Source of the DNA: Altericroceibacterium xinjiangense
GTDB lineage: Bacteria > Pseudomonadota > Alphaproteobacteria > Sphingomonadales > Sphingomonadaceae
Reading direction: 5' to 3'
NCBI RefSeq assembly: GCF_003958635.1
Contig: NZ_RSEK01000005.1
Location: 124,001 to 188,000, forward strand
Length of the DNA stretch: 64,000 nt
Position 1 is the first letter of the stretch. Every line of letters starts with the position of its first letter. The notes under the pieces were generated by a model, which had not been told where the DNA came from, did no database searches, and saw only the letters and a program-made list of their open reading frames with translations. Positions 1 to 12,929 of this stretch are shown here, in pieces. A program made the position numbers and the translations under genes.

Positions 1-1
1 C

Positions 2-547
2 TATGGCTGGCCCTGGGTCTACTGGGGCGATACCTTCGACGAACGCGTCGAAGCGCCGATGCCCAACTACCTGACCCAGTACACGCGCCGGCCGCAGTAC
101 TCGCTCGGCCCGCATGTCGCCGCGCTCGGGCTGGTGTTCACCCAGGGTGGAAGCGCGATGCCGGAACGATTCTCCCACGGCGCCTTCATCGCGCGGCACG
201 GATCGTGGAACCGCAAGCCGGCGTCCGGATACGATGTGGTCTATGTCCCGTTCGATGAGCGCGGCAACCCAACCGGCAAGCCAGTGCAGGTGCTGAACAG
301 CTTCCTTGCCGGCGAGGGCAAGACCTACGGCCGGCCGACATGGACCGCCTGGGACAAGACGGGCGCGCTGCTGGTCAGCGACGATACCGCCAACATCATC
401 TGGCGCATCAGCGCTCCGGGAGCGACGCCGGCGCCGGAACCGACGCGCATTCGCGGCGAATCGCTGCCGCCCCGGCGCGAACTCATCGGGGATCCCTCCC
501 GCGCGTTCGAATCGCCGCCGGCCGACATCCAGCCCGGCGCGTTCTGA
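2..547 (+). CDS. PQQ-dependent sugar dehydrogenase (sorbosone dehydrogenase type), C-terminal part
   Basis: The gene is cut by the left window edge; the reading frame is open from base 2 and ends at TGA 545-547, leaving about 181 residues. The fragment opens with YGWPWVYWGD and continues with PHVAALGLVF, RHGSWNRKP, SGYDVVYVPF and GRPTWTAWD, then ALLVSDDTANIIWRIS. These are typical of the last blades of the six-bladed beta-propeller in glucose/L-sorbosone dehydrogenases, periplasmic quinoproteins that oxidise aldoses. The N-terminal signal and catalytic histidine lie outside the window, so substrate cannot be judged. A convergent hairpin lies just downstream, inside the end of the opposing gene. 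Confidence 0.85.
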   Translation, partial: YGWPWVYWGDTFDERVEAPMPNYLTQYTRRPQYSLGPHVAALGLVFTQGGSAMPERFSHGAFIARHGSWNRKPASGYDVVYVPFDERGNPTGKPVQVLNSFLAGEGKTYGRPTWTAWDKTGALLVSDDTANIIWRISAPGATPAPEPTRIRGESLPPRRELIGDPSRAFESPPADIQPGAF

Positions 548-554
548 CAGGCTG

Positions 555-1427
555 TCAGGCGGGCCGTTTCCCGGCCCGCCCGGCCAGCTCCGTGATGAAG
601 TGCCAGGCGATCCGCCCGGACCGGGCGCCGCGCCGCCGCGCCCATTCCAGAGCTTCGGCTTCATCCCAGGCAAGGCCGTATTCTTCGGCGTAGCCGCGGA
701 TCATCGCGAGATAATCGTCGTGGCTGCACGAATGGAAGCCAAGGGAAAGACCGAAGCGGTCCGCCAGCGCCAGCTTGTCGTCCACGGCGTCGCGCGGATT
801 GATCGGATCGTCCTGTTCACCCATCTGGCGCGGCACGATGGCCCGCCGGTTGGCGGTAACCGCCAGCCGGACGTTGCCCGGCCGGGCTTCGACCCCGCCT
901 TCCAGCCATGATCGCAGCTGCCGCGGTCCGGTGGTGTCGTCATCGGCAAATCCCAGATCGTCGATGAACACCAGGAAGTTGCGATCCACCCGGCCAAGCG
1001 CGGCGAACAGGCGAGCCAGCGAGGAAAGCCCGTCCGTCCCGACCTGGATCAGCGCCAGCGCTTGCGGCCGGTCCTGCTGCGCCGCGCGCACCGCCGATCG
1101 GACCAGCGCCGACTTGCCCATCCCGCGCGCGCCCCACAGCAGCATGTCGTGGGCCGCATGCCCCGCGGCCAGCCGCTGCATGTTTTCCACCACCGCCTGC
1201 TTCTGGCGGTCCACGCCTTGCAACAGGGGAAGCGCAGGGGCCTCGATCCGCTCCACCGGACGCGCGGTTTGCCCATCCCAGACGTAGGCAGGGGCGCATG
1301 ACCAGTCGGACGGCGGCGCAGCGGAAGGGGCCAGCCGCTCCAGCGCATCGGCGATCCGCGCCAGCACGTCGGGTGACGCCAAGGGGGACGAGGCGGGCGG
1401 AGATGGGGCTTCGGCTTGGTCTTTCAT
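555..1427 (-). CDS. DUF815-family AAA ATPase
   Basis: 290 residues. Residues about 105-112 carry a Walker A loop (GARGMGKS), and a Walker B stretch FLVFIDDLGF follows near residue 155; an arginine-containing AVTANRRAI segment lies further on. This order and length fit the DUF815 family of predicted ATP-binding proteins, common in alphaproteobacteria and of unknown cellular role. The first 60 residues are Pro/Ala-rich and probably disordered. The start ATG at 1427 is 26 bases from the divergent sua5 start, so both promoters must overlap the opposing 5' ends or lie in that small gap. Confidence 0.88.
   Translation of the reverse strand: MKDQAEAPSPPASSPLASPDVLARIADALERLAPSAAPPSDWSCAPAYVWDGQTARPVERIEAPALPLLQGVDRQKQAVVENMQRLAAGHAAHDMLLWGARGMGKSALVRSAVRAAQQDRPQALALIQVGTDGLSSLARLFAALGRVDRNFLVFIDDLGFADDDTTGPRQLRSWLEGGVEARPGNVRLAVTANRRAIVPRQMGEQDDPINPRDAVDDKLALADRFGLSLGFHSCSHDDYLAMIRGYAEEYGLAWDEAEALEWARRRGARSGRIAWHFITELAGRAGKRPA
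558..580. terminator. Hairpin between convergent genes
   Basis: Perfect 9-bp stem GGCGGGCCG / CGGCCCGCC around a TTTCC loop, 10 bases after the dehydrogenase stop. It lies inside the last codons of the convergent DUF815 gene. There is no T-run, so function as a bidirectional terminator is inferred from position only. Confidence 0.45.
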
Positions 1428-1453
1428 GGACCGGTGGCCTATAGCCCCCGGTC

Positions 1454-2389
1454 ATGAGCGGCAAGCAGGCACCGGAACGGCTGAACGCAGACGCAGCGGG
1501 CATCGTCCGGGCGGCCGAGCTGCTGCGCGCCGGCAAGCGCGTCGCCCTGCCGACCGAAACGGTCTACGGCCTTGCTGCCCGGGCCGACAGTGCCGAGGCG
1601 GTGGCGGGGATATACCGCGCCAAGGGACGGCCGGATTTCAATCCGCTGATCGTCCACGTCGCCGGGCTGGATCAGGCCCGTGCGCTTTCCGCCTTCGACC
1701 AGCGAGCGGAAGACCTTGCCGCCCGGTTCTGGCCCGGACCGCTGACGATGGTCCTGCCTCTGAAGGATGGGGTCGCGCCGGCGGTTACCGCGGGCTTGCC
1801 GACGGTTGCGCTGCGTCTGCCCGATCACCCGGTGATGCAGGCGGTGCTGCGCGCAGCCGGGGTTCCGCTCGCGGCTCCATCGGCGAACCGCAGCGGCGCG
1901 GTGAGCCCGACGACCGCGGAGCATGTCCTTACCTCATTGGGGGAGCGGGTGGAGGCGATCCTTGATGGCGGGCCGTGCCGCAGCGGGGTGGAATCGACCA
2001 TCGTCGCCCTGCGCCCGCAGGGGGGCTGGAACCTGTTGCGCCCGGGTCCGATACCGGAAGCGGAGCTGACGGCACTCCTCGGCCCCTCTACGCGTCACCA
2101 AGGCGGGATCGAAGCGCCGGGCCAGCTGGCCAGTCACTACGCCCCAGGAAAGCCCGTGCGGCTGAATGCGCGTGAGGCGAGGGCGGACGAGTTTCTGATC
2201 GGGTTTGGCCCCATCACAGGGGATTGCTCGCTGTCGGAACGTGGCGATCTCGCCGAAGCGGCGGCGCGGCTCTACGCCTGCCTCCACCGCGCAGCGGCGG
2301 CCCCGCAGCCCAGCATCGCGATAGCGCCGGTGCCGGACAGTGGGATAGGCGCCGCGATCAACGACCGCCTGCGCCGGGCCGCCGTCTAA
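1454..2389 (+). CDS. L-threonylcarbamoyladenylate synthase (Sua5/YrdC/YciO)
   Basis: Makes threonylcarbamoyl-AMP from Thr, bicarbonate and ATP for the t6A37 modification of tRNAs that read ANN codons. The 311-residue length indicates the two-domain Sua5 form rather than short TsaC. The YrdC domain covers about residues 15-205, with GKRVALPTETVYGLAAR near 27-43, RPDFNPLIVHV, and APSANRSGAVSPTTAEH near 140. A linker leads to a smaller C-terminal Sua5 domain ending in GIGAAINDRLRRAA. The stop overlaps the stop of the opposing lipoprotein gene by 4 nt. Confidence 0.93.
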   Translation: MSGKQAPERLNADAAGIVRAAELLRAGKRVALPTETVYGLAARADSAEAVAGIYRAKGRPDFNPLIVHVAGLDQARALSAFDQRAEDLAARFWPGPLTMVLPLKDGVAPAVTAGLPTVALRLPDHPVMQAVLRAAGVPLAAPSANRSGAVSPTTAEHVLTSLGERVEAILDGGPCRSGVESTIVALRPQGGWNLLRPGPIPEAELTALLGPSTRHQGGIEAPGQLASHYAPGKPVRLNAREARADEFLIGFGPITGDCSLSERGDLAEAAARLYACLHRAAAAPQPSIAIAPVPDSGIGAAINDRLRRAAV

Positions 2390-2715
2390 CGGCGTTGCGG
2401 CTCCACCGGGACGGTCGGCAGGAGCTGCTGGATTTCCTGATAATCCATCTGCATTTGCGCGCAGGCGCGCCGATCGCCATCGACGCATTTCCGGGACTGT
2501 TTTTCGTAATCCCGCTGGAGCTGGCCCAGCCGTTCTTCCCGCCGGCGCAGTTCGCGCCCGCGGTTCTCGTCCGCTTCGGACTGGCTGGTGGTGGCAAGAT
2601 CGGCGGCCTTGCCCACCATCCGCACGGGAGCGGTGGCCAGGTCGATGGCGGTCTTGGCCAGGCAGCCCCCCAACATCAGGGAGAACGCAGGCACCATCAG
2701 GAAAGCGGCGCGCAT
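2386..2715 (-). CDS. Small predicted lipoprotein, function unknown
   Basis: 109 residues. A hydrophobic signal sequence ends in a lipobox-like LGGC at about residues 15-18, predicting lipid attachment at Cys18. The mature part is short and charged. It has RRREERLGQLQRDYEKQ, probably helical, and two further cysteines (KCVDGDRRACAQMQ) that could form a disulfide in the periplasm. It ends tail-to-tail with sua5. I recognise no family beyond small sphingomonad envelope lipoproteins. Confidence 0.75.
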   Translation of the reverse strand: MRAAFLMVPAFSLMLGGCLAKTAIDLATAPVRMVGKAADLATTSQSEADENRGRELRRREERLGQLQRDYEKQSRKCVDGDRRACAQMQMDYQEIQQLLPTVPVEPQRR

Positions 2716-2774
2716 GGAGGTTCCTTTCGAACCGGATCGGTCAGCAGACGGTTACCCGGCCGTGTATACGCCAC

Positions 2775-2804
2775 AAAAAAAGGGCCGCCCATTACGGGCA
2801 GCCC
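2775..2804 (-). terminator. Rho-independent terminator downstream of carD
   Basis: Read on the minus strand: GGGCTGCCC, loop GTAAT, GGGCGGCCC (9-bp stem with one G-T pair), then seven T. It lies 23 bases after the carD stop and before the divergent-oriented end of the lipoprotein region. Confidence 0.9.
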
Positions 2805-2827
2805 CTGTTTTCGATCAGCCCGCGCGA

Positions 2828-3358
2828 TCAGGCCTCTTCGCTGTTTTCGTAGTACTGGGGTGCGTGCTCTTTCAGCACGTCGAGAATCTTCCGGAGAGCC
2901 GCCGGCTCATCGGTCTTTTCCATCGCCGCCAGTTCGCGGGCAAGGCGGCTGGAGGCCGCTTCGAAGATCTGCCGTTCCGAATAGCTTTGTTCGGGCTGGT
3001 CTTCCGGACGGAACAAGTCGCGGGTCACTTCAGCGATCGAGACGAGATCGCCCGAATTGATCTTGGCTTTGTACTCCTGGGCGCGGCGCGACCACATCGT
3101 GCGCTTGACCTTGGGCTTGCCCTTGAGCGTCTCCATCGCTTCCTTGAGCGTCTTGTCGCTTGAGAGCTTGCGCATGCCGATGGATTCGACCTTGTTCACC
3201 GGCACGCGGAGCGTCATCCGCTCCTTCTCGAAGCGCAGGACGTAAAGCTCAAGATGCATCCCGGCGATTTCTTCTTTTTGAAGCTCGACAACACGGCCGA
3301 CACCGTGCTTGGGATAGACAACATAGTCGCCGACGTCGAAGGCGGGCGCATTGGCCAT
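2828..3358 (-). CDS. carD: CarD family transcriptional regulator
   Basis: 176 residues. The N-terminal RNA-polymerase interaction domain begins FDVGDYVVYPKHGVGRVV and continues through LRVPVNKVESIGMRKL; a helical C-terminal DNA-binding domain follows. CarD binds the RNAP beta subunit and stabilises open complexes, notably at rRNA promoters. An upstream in-frame start would add 13 residues. I prefer ATG 3358 because AGGAAAGGA sits a few bases before it and the protein then begins MANAPAFDVGD. A strong terminator follows. The ferredoxin/S4/helicase genes that often travel with carD lie upstream on the same strand, separated here by a BrkB-like gene. Confidence 0.95.
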   Translation of the reverse strand: MANAPAFDVGDYVVYPKHGVGRVVELQKEEIAGMHLELYVLRFEKERMTLRVPVNKVESIGMRKLSSDKTLKEAMETLKGKPKVKRTMWSRRAQEYKAKINSGDLVSIAEVTRDLFRPEDQPEQSYSERQIFEAASSRLARELAAMEKTDEPAALRKILDVLKEHAPQYYENSEEA

Positions 3359-3574
3359 TGAAAGTCCTTTCCTGTGCAGCCCCGTAAAAAACGCCAAACC
3401 ACCGGATGCCGCACCACCGAGAGGTAGCTGGCAACGGCGACCGGGCGTGGAGTGAGGGGCCTGCCTTCCTGTTCCGGCCGCACCTCACGAAGGTGAGAGA
3501 AGCCGTTGGCACAGAATATAGCAGATGCGTGGCAAAAGTGCCACCCCTGCCGGGGAGAAGGATGGCGACAGGCG

Positions 3575-4501
3575 CTACGAAGCGGTTTCGTCGTCTTCCT
3601 TCGCCTGCTTGCGGACCGCATCGTTGAGCTCTGCGCCGAACAGCAGGACATAGGCGGACAGCCACATCCAGGTCATCAGCACCACGACCGCGCCAAGCGT
3701 GCCGTAAGTCGCGTCATAGTTGCCGAAATTGTTGACGTAGATGCCGAACCCGATCGTCACCAGCAGCCAGCCGGCGGCCGCGAAAAACGAACCCGGGGTC
3801 ACCCACTTCCAACGGGGTTCGGCCCTGTTGGGACCGAATCGGTAAAGCGTGGCGGCCGCGGCCATTCCAAGGAGGAACAGCAAGACGTAAGTCCCGATCT
3901 TGAGGGCGATCTGAGTTCCGCCTCCCAGGTCCGGCATCAGCGATCCGAGCATGGTGATCGCCGTCGTGGCGCCGAGCACCAGACCAGCACCCAGGATGCC
4001 GCCGATCGTGATCGCCAGCGCCAGCAGGACGCGTTTGAAGAAGCTGCGGTCGTCCTCCACGTCGTACGCGATGTTGAGGGCGATTATGACCGCCCCTGCC
4101 GCGTTGCGAGCGGAGAACAGCGCCAGTCCGAGGGCGACGACAAGACCGAAGCCCTTGCTGCTGTCGGGGCCCGAAACAATCGATTCCAGCTGCGTGCGGA
4201 CCAGCTCGGTCGCGGAACCCGGCAGCATGCTGGACATCGAGGAAACGTGCCGCGCCACGGTTTCGGAATCGACGACCAATCCGTAGATCAGCACGACCGA
4301 TGCGAGCAGCGGGACGAGCGAAAGGAAGCTGTAGAACCCGACTCCCGCGGCGACGATGGCCAGGTTGTCGTCGTTCGCCTCCTTGTAGCTGGCGACGAAC
4401 GCGTCCTTCCAGTCACCCATCGACACGTTCGTGAGTGAGGGAGTGCCTTCAGAGGCAGAATCGGGGGTGCGAGCAGTGGTCGTTGTTCCGTTCACGGCCA
4501 T
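3575..4501 (-). CDS. YihY/BrkB family inner-membrane protein (first of two)
   Basis: 308 residues with about six hydrophobic segments: VAAGVGFYSFLSLVPLLASV near residue 50, a long segment near 118-140, three in the middle, and GTLGAVVVLMTWMWLSAYVL near 270. The FYSFLSLVP and LMTWMWLSAYVLLFGAELND motifs identify the YihY/virulence-factor BrkB family. The family was once called RNase BN, but it is not a nuclease and its role is unknown. The N-terminal 25 residues are Thr/Ser-rich and cytosolic by charge. A second family member lies at 29638-30675; the two are diverged and not a local duplication. Confidence 0.9.
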   Translation of the reverse strand: MAVNGTTTTARTPDSASEGTPSLTNVSMGDWKDAFVASYKEANDDNLAIVAAGVGFYSFLSLVPLLASVVLIYGLVVDSETVARHVSSMSSMLPGSATELVRTQLESIVSGPDSSKGFGLVVALGLALFSARNAAGAVIIALNIAYDVEDDRSFFKRVLLALAITIGGILGAGLVLGATTAITMLGSLMPDLGGGTQIALKIGTYVLLFLLGMAAAATLYRFGPNRAEPRWKWVTPGSFFAAAGWLLVTIGFGIYVNNFGNYDATYGTLGAVVVLMTWMWLSAYVLLFGAELNDAVRKQAKEDDETAS

Positions 4502-4540
4502 TCATACGGCCGAACGGCGATTTTGTGCCCGCAGCCTCGA

Positions 4541-4879
4541 TCAGTCGCCTTCGCCGGGAGCGGCCGTGAAGTACTTGTCGAACTTCTCGTCCTCACCCTT
4601 GTGCGCGTCGGCGTCCTCAGGCGGATCCTTCTTTTCGGTGATGTTCGGCCATTCGGCGGAATACTTGGTGTTGAGTTCCAACCACTTCTCAAGCCCGCCT
4701 TCGGTATCGGGCAGGATCGCCTCGGCCGGGCATTCCGGCTCGCACACACCGCAGTCGATGCATTCGGACGGATTGATGACGAGCATGTTCTCGCCCTCAT
4801 AGAAGCAGTCGACCGGGCAAACCTCCACGCAATCCGTATACTTACAGCGGATGCACGCGTCGGTGACGACATAGGTCAT
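4541..4879 (-). CDS. fdxA: Ferredoxin FdxA, 7Fe-8S type
   Basis: 112 residues. Two cluster-binding motifs are visible: [19 protein letters not shown] at residues 9-27 (the C-x7-C spacing typical of a 3Fe-4S site) and [12 protein letters not shown] at about 40-51 (4Fe-4S). The C-terminal tail is the usual acidic extension of alphaproteobacterial FdxA. It is a soluble one-electron carrier. The ATG overlaps the stop of the upstream S4 gene by 4 nt (ATGA), so the two are co-translated. Confidence 0.95.
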   Translation of the reverse strand: MTYVVTDACIRCKYTDCVEVCPVDCFYEGENMLVINPSECIDCGVCEPECPAEAILPDTEGGLEKWLELNTKYSAEWPNITEKKDPPEDADAHKGEDEKFDKYFTAAPGEGD

Positions 4880-5186
4880 GGCTGCTTTGTTCCTTCCTCT
4901 GGCGGCCGTTCGCCGCCTGCTATGGCGATTGCGCCCCCAGCGTCAAGCGCGCGATAGCACGCACGCGCTTCGTCCGCCGGTCCGCGCCGGTGCGGCAGGG
5001 CCAGAATCCGGATCGCGAGCACGCTGCGCGCCAGCGGCAGGGTCAATACGTCGCCGGGGGCGATCGCCTGATCGCAGCGCACCACGCGCTGTCCGTTCCG
5101 ACGGATGTGCCCTTCTCCGATCCATCGCTGGGCAAGGCTGCGGGTCTTGGCGAACCGCAGGAAGCACAGCAATCTGTCGATTCGCA

Positions 5187-5187
<1 letters not shown>
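4876..5187 (-). CDS. S4-domain RNA-binding protein (Hsp15-like)
   Basis: 103 residues starting [20 protein letters not shown]. This is the S4 fold used by Hsp15/RluB-like proteins to bind structured RNA, followed by [21 protein letters not shown]. Hsp15 homologues bind 50S subunits carrying nascent chains. A longer in-frame start exists, but ATG 5187 overlaps the helicase stop as TAATG and begins exactly at the S4 domain, so it is chosen. The C-terminus after about residue 75 is Ala/Gly-rich and probably flexible. Confidence 0.9.
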
Positions 5188-9358
<4,171 letters not shown>

Positions 9359-9369
<11 letters not shown>

Positions 9370-9922
9370 AGGCGCAACGATCCTGCCGTTCGAAGGCAAA
9401 GTGCCCCGGATCCACGAAACCGCCTTCATCGCGCCGGGCGCGCGGATCATCGGGGACGTGACGATCGGACCCAACGCCAGCATCTGGTACAACTGCGTGC
9501 TGCGGGGGGACATTCACCGGATCGAGGTGGGCGCCCGCTCCAACGTGCAGGACGGCACCGTGATCCACGTCGAAGGCCCGCGTCCGGAAACCGATGGCTG
9601 CCCGACGATCATCGGGGACGATTGCGTGATCGGGCACATGGCGGTCGTCCATGGCTGTACGCTCGAGAACAAGGCCTTCGTCGGCATGGGGGCAGTGGCG
9701 ATGGACGCCTGCCGGATCGGGGAAGGGGCGATGCTGGGGGCAGGCGCGCTGCTTTCCCCCGGCAAGTGCATCCCCGCGCGGGAGATCTGGGTTGGCCGGC
9801 CCGCGAAGTTCCTCCGCGTGCAGGACGAAGCGCAAGTCGCCAAGATCGGCTTCCAGACCGCCCGCTATGTCGAGCTTGCCAAGCGGCACCGCGCGGCGCT
9901 GGATGGCCAGAGCCAGGCCTGA
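9359..9922 (+). CDS. Gamma carbonic anhydrase family protein (left-handed beta-helix)
   Basis: 187 residues of hexapeptide repeats: IIGDVTIGPNASIWYNCVLR, VGARSNVQDGTVIHV, IGDDCVIGHMAVVHGC, VGMGAVAMDACRIGEG. Putative metal ligands are the His in GTVIHV and the GH..VVH pair; the trimer binds metal between subunits. The fold is that of gamma-class carbonic anhydrases and YrdA/PaaY-like proteins. Real anhydrase activity cannot be assumed. Start ATG 9359 lies inside the upstream acetyltransferase gene. Confidence 0.9.
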
Positions 9923-10187
9923 GCTTCCCCCTGCCGATGCGATCCGCGCGCGGGCGGACGGCGAAGGGCGGCTGAGGCTGCGCGTCACGCCGGGTGCGCG
10001 GACAGAGGGGATCGAACTTGCCGCCGATCACCTGCTGGTGAAAGTCCGGGCCAAGCCGAAGGATGGTGAGGCGAACGAGGCGGTGCTCACGCTGCTGGCG
10101 CAGGCGCTCGGCTCCGCGCCGTCCCGCCTGCAGTTGCTGCGCGGGGCGACCGGGCGGGACAAGCTGGTCCAGTTGCCGCCTGCCTAG
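9903..10187 (+). CDS. DUF167 (YggU) family protein
   Basis: 94 residues with the family core GRLRLRVTPGARTEGIE, LLVKVRAKPKDGEANEAVL and LQLLRGATGRDKLVQL. Small alpha/beta protein of unknown function found across bacteria and eukaryotes. ATG 9903 overlaps the preceding gene by 20 nt. The stop overlaps the stop of the opposing ligase gene by 4 nt. Confidence 0.9.
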   Translation: MARARPELPPADAIRARADGEGRLRLRVTPGARTEGIELAADHLLVKVRAKPKDGEANEAVLTLLAQALGSAPSRLQLLRGATGRDKLVQLPPA

Positions 10188-11794
10188 TCCCGCACCAAAG
10201 CCCGGAGTGCATCGATCCTGTCGGCTTCTTCGGCCGGCTTGTCCCAGCGAATGCGGTGAATGCGGGGAAACCGCATGGCGAGGCCGGACTTGTGGCGCTT
10301 GCTTTCGTGCACCGAATCGAAGGCGACCTCGAACACCAGGCTCTTGTCCGTTTCGCGCACCGGCCCAAACCGATTGGTGGTGTGCTGGCGGACGTAGTGA
10401 TCGATCTTCTTCAGTTCCTCATCGGTGAAGCCGAAGTAGGCCTTGCCGACCGGCAGCAATTCGGCCCCTTGATCGGGATCGCCGTCCCAGCAGCCGAAGG
10501 TGTAGTCGGAATAGAAGCTCGAGCGCTTGCCGCTGCCGCGCTGGGCGTACATCAGCACGCAATCGACCAGCAGCGGGTCGCGTTTCCACTTGTACCACAA
10601 GCCGACCCTGCGCCCGGCGACATAAGGCGAATCGCGCCGCTTGAGCATCAGCCCCTCGATCGCATCGTCCCGGGCACTGGCGCGAATCCGGGTCAGTTCC
10701 TCGAAATCCGCCGCCTCGACGGTGGAGGACAAGTCGAATCGGTCCTGCGGCAAGCGAGGCAGCAGCGCTTCCAGCCGGCGGCGGCGGTCCTCCCACGGCA
10801 GTTCGCGCAAGTCCTCGTCTTCCACGATCAGCGCATCGTACAGCCGGACGAACGCGGGGTACTGTTCGCGCATCGCCTTGGACACGGTCTTGCGCCCCAG
10901 CCGCTGCTGCAAGGCGTTGAAGCTGGCCGCGCCGCCCTGGATCCGCTCGTTGGCCTCTCCGCCCTGATGGCTGCCGCGCACCAGCAGTTCACCATCGAGC
11001 ACGCAGGCGAAGGGCAAGGCCTCGGCCATTTCGGGAAAGCTGCCGGTGATGTCGTCCCCGGTGCGGGAATAGAGCCGGGTCTCGCCGCCCGCATGCACCA
11101 GCTGCACCCGAATGCCGTCCCATTTCCACTCGGCGGCATAGTCGGCCAGATCGACCCGGGCATCCTCCAGCGGATGGGCGAGCATGAACGGGCGGAACAG
11201 CGGCATGTTGCCGGTATCGGGCGGCTCGGCCCCGTCGGCAGCCCAGGCGAACAGCGCTTCGTACGGGGGAGCAAGGCCGTGCCAGTATTCCTCCACATCC
11301 TCGACCCGCACGTCGAACGCCTGCGCGAAGGCGAGCTTGGCCAGCCGCGCGGAAATTCCGATCCGCATCGCCCCGGTGGCCAGCTTGAGCAAGGCATAAC
11401 GCCCCGGGGGATCGAGCCGGTCGAGCAGCTTGGGCAATTCGCTGAGCGCGGAGGCCCGCGTCATCCGGTCCAGCGTTTCGACCGCTTCGGACAAGCTGGG
11501 CGGCGGGGGGACGTCGTAAGCCGGGTCGGGCCACAGCAAGCTGGCGGTCTCCGCCGTGTCGCCCACGAAATCGCGGCTGAGGTTCCACAGCACCGGATCG
11601 ACTCGCTCCATCAGCAGGTTGCGGATGGTGGAGCTTTTCACTGCGGCAAAGCTCAAGGCCCCGGTCAGCGCGGCGAGCGCCCAGCCGCGATCCGGATCGG
11701 CGGTGGACCTCAGGTAATCCGCGATCCGGTCCAGCTTGCCGTTACGGCTGCGGGTGTAGACGAGCCGATCGACGAGGGCGGCGAAGTCCTGCAC
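10184..11794 (-). CDS. ATP-dependent DNA ligase of the ligase-associated DNA-damage-response set
   Basis: 536 residues, GTG start directly abutting the TGA of the exonuclease gene. An alpha-helical N-terminal DNA-binding domain (to about residue 195) precedes the nucleotidyltransferase domain. Motif I is EWKWDGIRVQL (the Lys is adenylated), with VLDGELLV (motif III-like) and EGLMLKRRDSPYV (motif IV). The OB domain carries GLWYKWKRDPLLVDCVL. It is an NHEJ-unrelated, cisplatin-response-type ligase. The family is usually linked to a beta-CASP exonuclease (next gene), an Lhr-type helicase and a phosphoesterase; the latter two are not in this window. Confidence 0.93.
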   Translation of the reverse strand: MQDFAALVDRLVYTRSRNGKLDRIADYLRSTADPDRGWALAALTGALSFAAVKSSTIRNLLMERVDPVLWNLSRDFVGDTAETASLLWPDPAYDVPPPPSLSEAVETLDRMTRASALSELPKLLDRLDPPGRYALLKLATGAMRIGISARLAKLAFAQAFDVRVEDVEEYWHGLAPPYEALFAWAADGAEPPDTGNMPLFRPFMLAHPLEDARVDLADYAAEWKWDGIRVQLVHAGGETRLYSRTGDDITGSFPEMAEALPFACVLDGELLVRGSHQGGEANERIQGGAASFNALQQRLGRKTVSKAMREQYPAFVRLYDALIVEDEDLRELPWEDRRRRLEALLPRLPQDRFDLSSTVEAADFEELTRIRASARDDAIEGLMLKRRDSPYVAGRRVGLWYKWKRDPLLVDCVLMYAQRGSGKRSSFYSDYTFGCWDGDPDQGAELLPVGKAYFGFTDEELKKIDHYVRQHTTNRFGPVRETDKSLVFEVAFDSVHESKRHKSGLAMRFPRIHRIRWDKPAEEADRIDALRALVRD

Positions 11795-12796
11795 TCAGTC
11801 GTCCTCATCCTCATACCCCACCAGCGCAAGCGCGCGGGCGCGGCGCTGATTGAGCTGGCACCAGCGCAGCAGCGCTTCCTCGCGTCCGTGGGTGATCCAG
11901 GTTTCATGCGGGTTCACCTCAGCGATCGTGTCGGTGAGCTCACACCAGTCGGCGTGGTCGGACACGATCAGCGGCAGTTCCACGTTGCGCTGCCGCGCCC
12001 GCTGGCGCACCCGCATCCAGCCCGATGCCATCGCGGTTATCGGATCGGGCAAGCGGCGGCTCCACCGGTCGTTGAGCGCACCCGGCGGGCAGACGACCAC
12101 ATGACCCCGCAGATCGTCCTTCTTCGCCTCGGAAACCAGCCGCAGCTCCCCCAGATTGATGCCGAAATCCTCGTAAAGGCGGCACATCTTCTCCAGCGCG
12201 CCGTGGAGGTAGATCGGATCGTGGTGGCCGTGGGCGCGCAGTTCCGCGATCACGCGCTGCGCCTTGCCCAGCGCATAGGCGCCGACCAGCACGCAGGCGT
12301 CGGGATTTTCCGCCAGAACCGTCCGCAGCTTCGCCATCTCGCCCGCGATCGGGGGATGGACGAACACCGGCAGGCCGAACGTCGCCTCGGTAATGAAGAT
12401 GTCGCAGGGGGTGGGCAGGAACGGCGGGCACGTCGGGTCCGCTCGGCGTTTGTAGTCGCCCGTCACGATCACCCGCTCCCCGGCATGTTCCAGCAGGATC
12501 TGGGCTGAGCCGAGCACATGCCCGGCGGGAAGGTACGTCACGTCGACCCCGCCAGCCAGCCGGATCGTCTCCCCGTATTCGGCCGGAAGTCCGTTCTTCG
12601 TCTGGTAGCGCAAGTCCATGATCGCCAGCGTCGCCGGGGTGGCGACCGTTTGCCCGTGCCCGCCGCGCGCGTGGTCGGCGTGGCCGTGGGTGACGAGCGC
12701 CCGCTCCACGGGCTGCGAGGGATCGATCCAGGAATCGGCAGGGACCACATGGATGCCGTGCGGCTCTGGCCGGATCCAGGCGAAGTCGGCGATCAT
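11795..12796 (-). CDS. Ligase-associated DNA-damage-response exonuclease (metallo-beta-lactamase fold)
   Basis: 333 residues. The metal-binding H-x-H-x-D-H motif is THGHADHARGGHG near residue 33, with further ligand regions TYLPAGHVLGSAQ, VIVTGDYKRR and HADWCEL. This is the beta-CASP-like exonuclease (Lexo) paired with an ATP ligase in proteobacterial DNA repair operons; the ligase start follows with no gap. C-terminal residues EVNPHETWITHGREEALLRW are typical of the family. Confidence 0.92.
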   Translation of the reverse strand: MIADFAWIRPEPHGIHVVPADSWIDPSQPVERALVTHGHADHARGGHGQTVATPATLAIMDLRYQTKNGLPAEYGETIRLAGGVDVTYLPAGHVLGSAQILLEHAGERVIVTGDYKRRADPTCPPFLPTPCDIFITEATFGLPVFVHPPIAGEMAKLRTVLAENPDACVLVGAYALGKAQRVIAELRAHGHHDPIYLHGALEKMCRLYEDFGINLGELRLVSEAKKDDLRGHVVVCPPGALNDRWSRRLPDPITAMASGWMRVRQRARQRNVELPLIVSDHADWCELTDTIAEVNPHETWITHGREEALLRWCQLNQRRARALALVGYEDEDD

Positions 12797-12875
12797 GCGG
12801 GAAAGCAGTGCGGCATGAAGGAGAAATGGGCAGGGCGACCCCGTGGTTCCACCCGGCTTGGTCCAGAAACGACTA

Positions 12876-12928
12876 CGCCGGACCCCGAGGGGCCCGGCGT
12901 GCGTCTGCTCCTCCCGCAGGAGAGCAGG
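12876..12928 (-). terminator. Two hairpins downstream of clpA
   Basis: A GC stem at 12876-12899 (CGCCGG and CCCC pairing with GGGG and CCGGCG across one mismatch) is followed by CTGCTC / GAGCAG at 12905-12927. Both lie between the clpA stop and the exonuclease gene on the same strand. No T-run is present on the minus strand, so termination is plausible but not certain. Confidence 0.4.
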
Positions 12929-12929
12929 C

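Noticed and set aside
10256-12508. 750-codon frame antisense to the ligase and exonuclease
   Set aside because: Spans two genuine genes, has no recognisable domain and His/Gln-rich filler composition.
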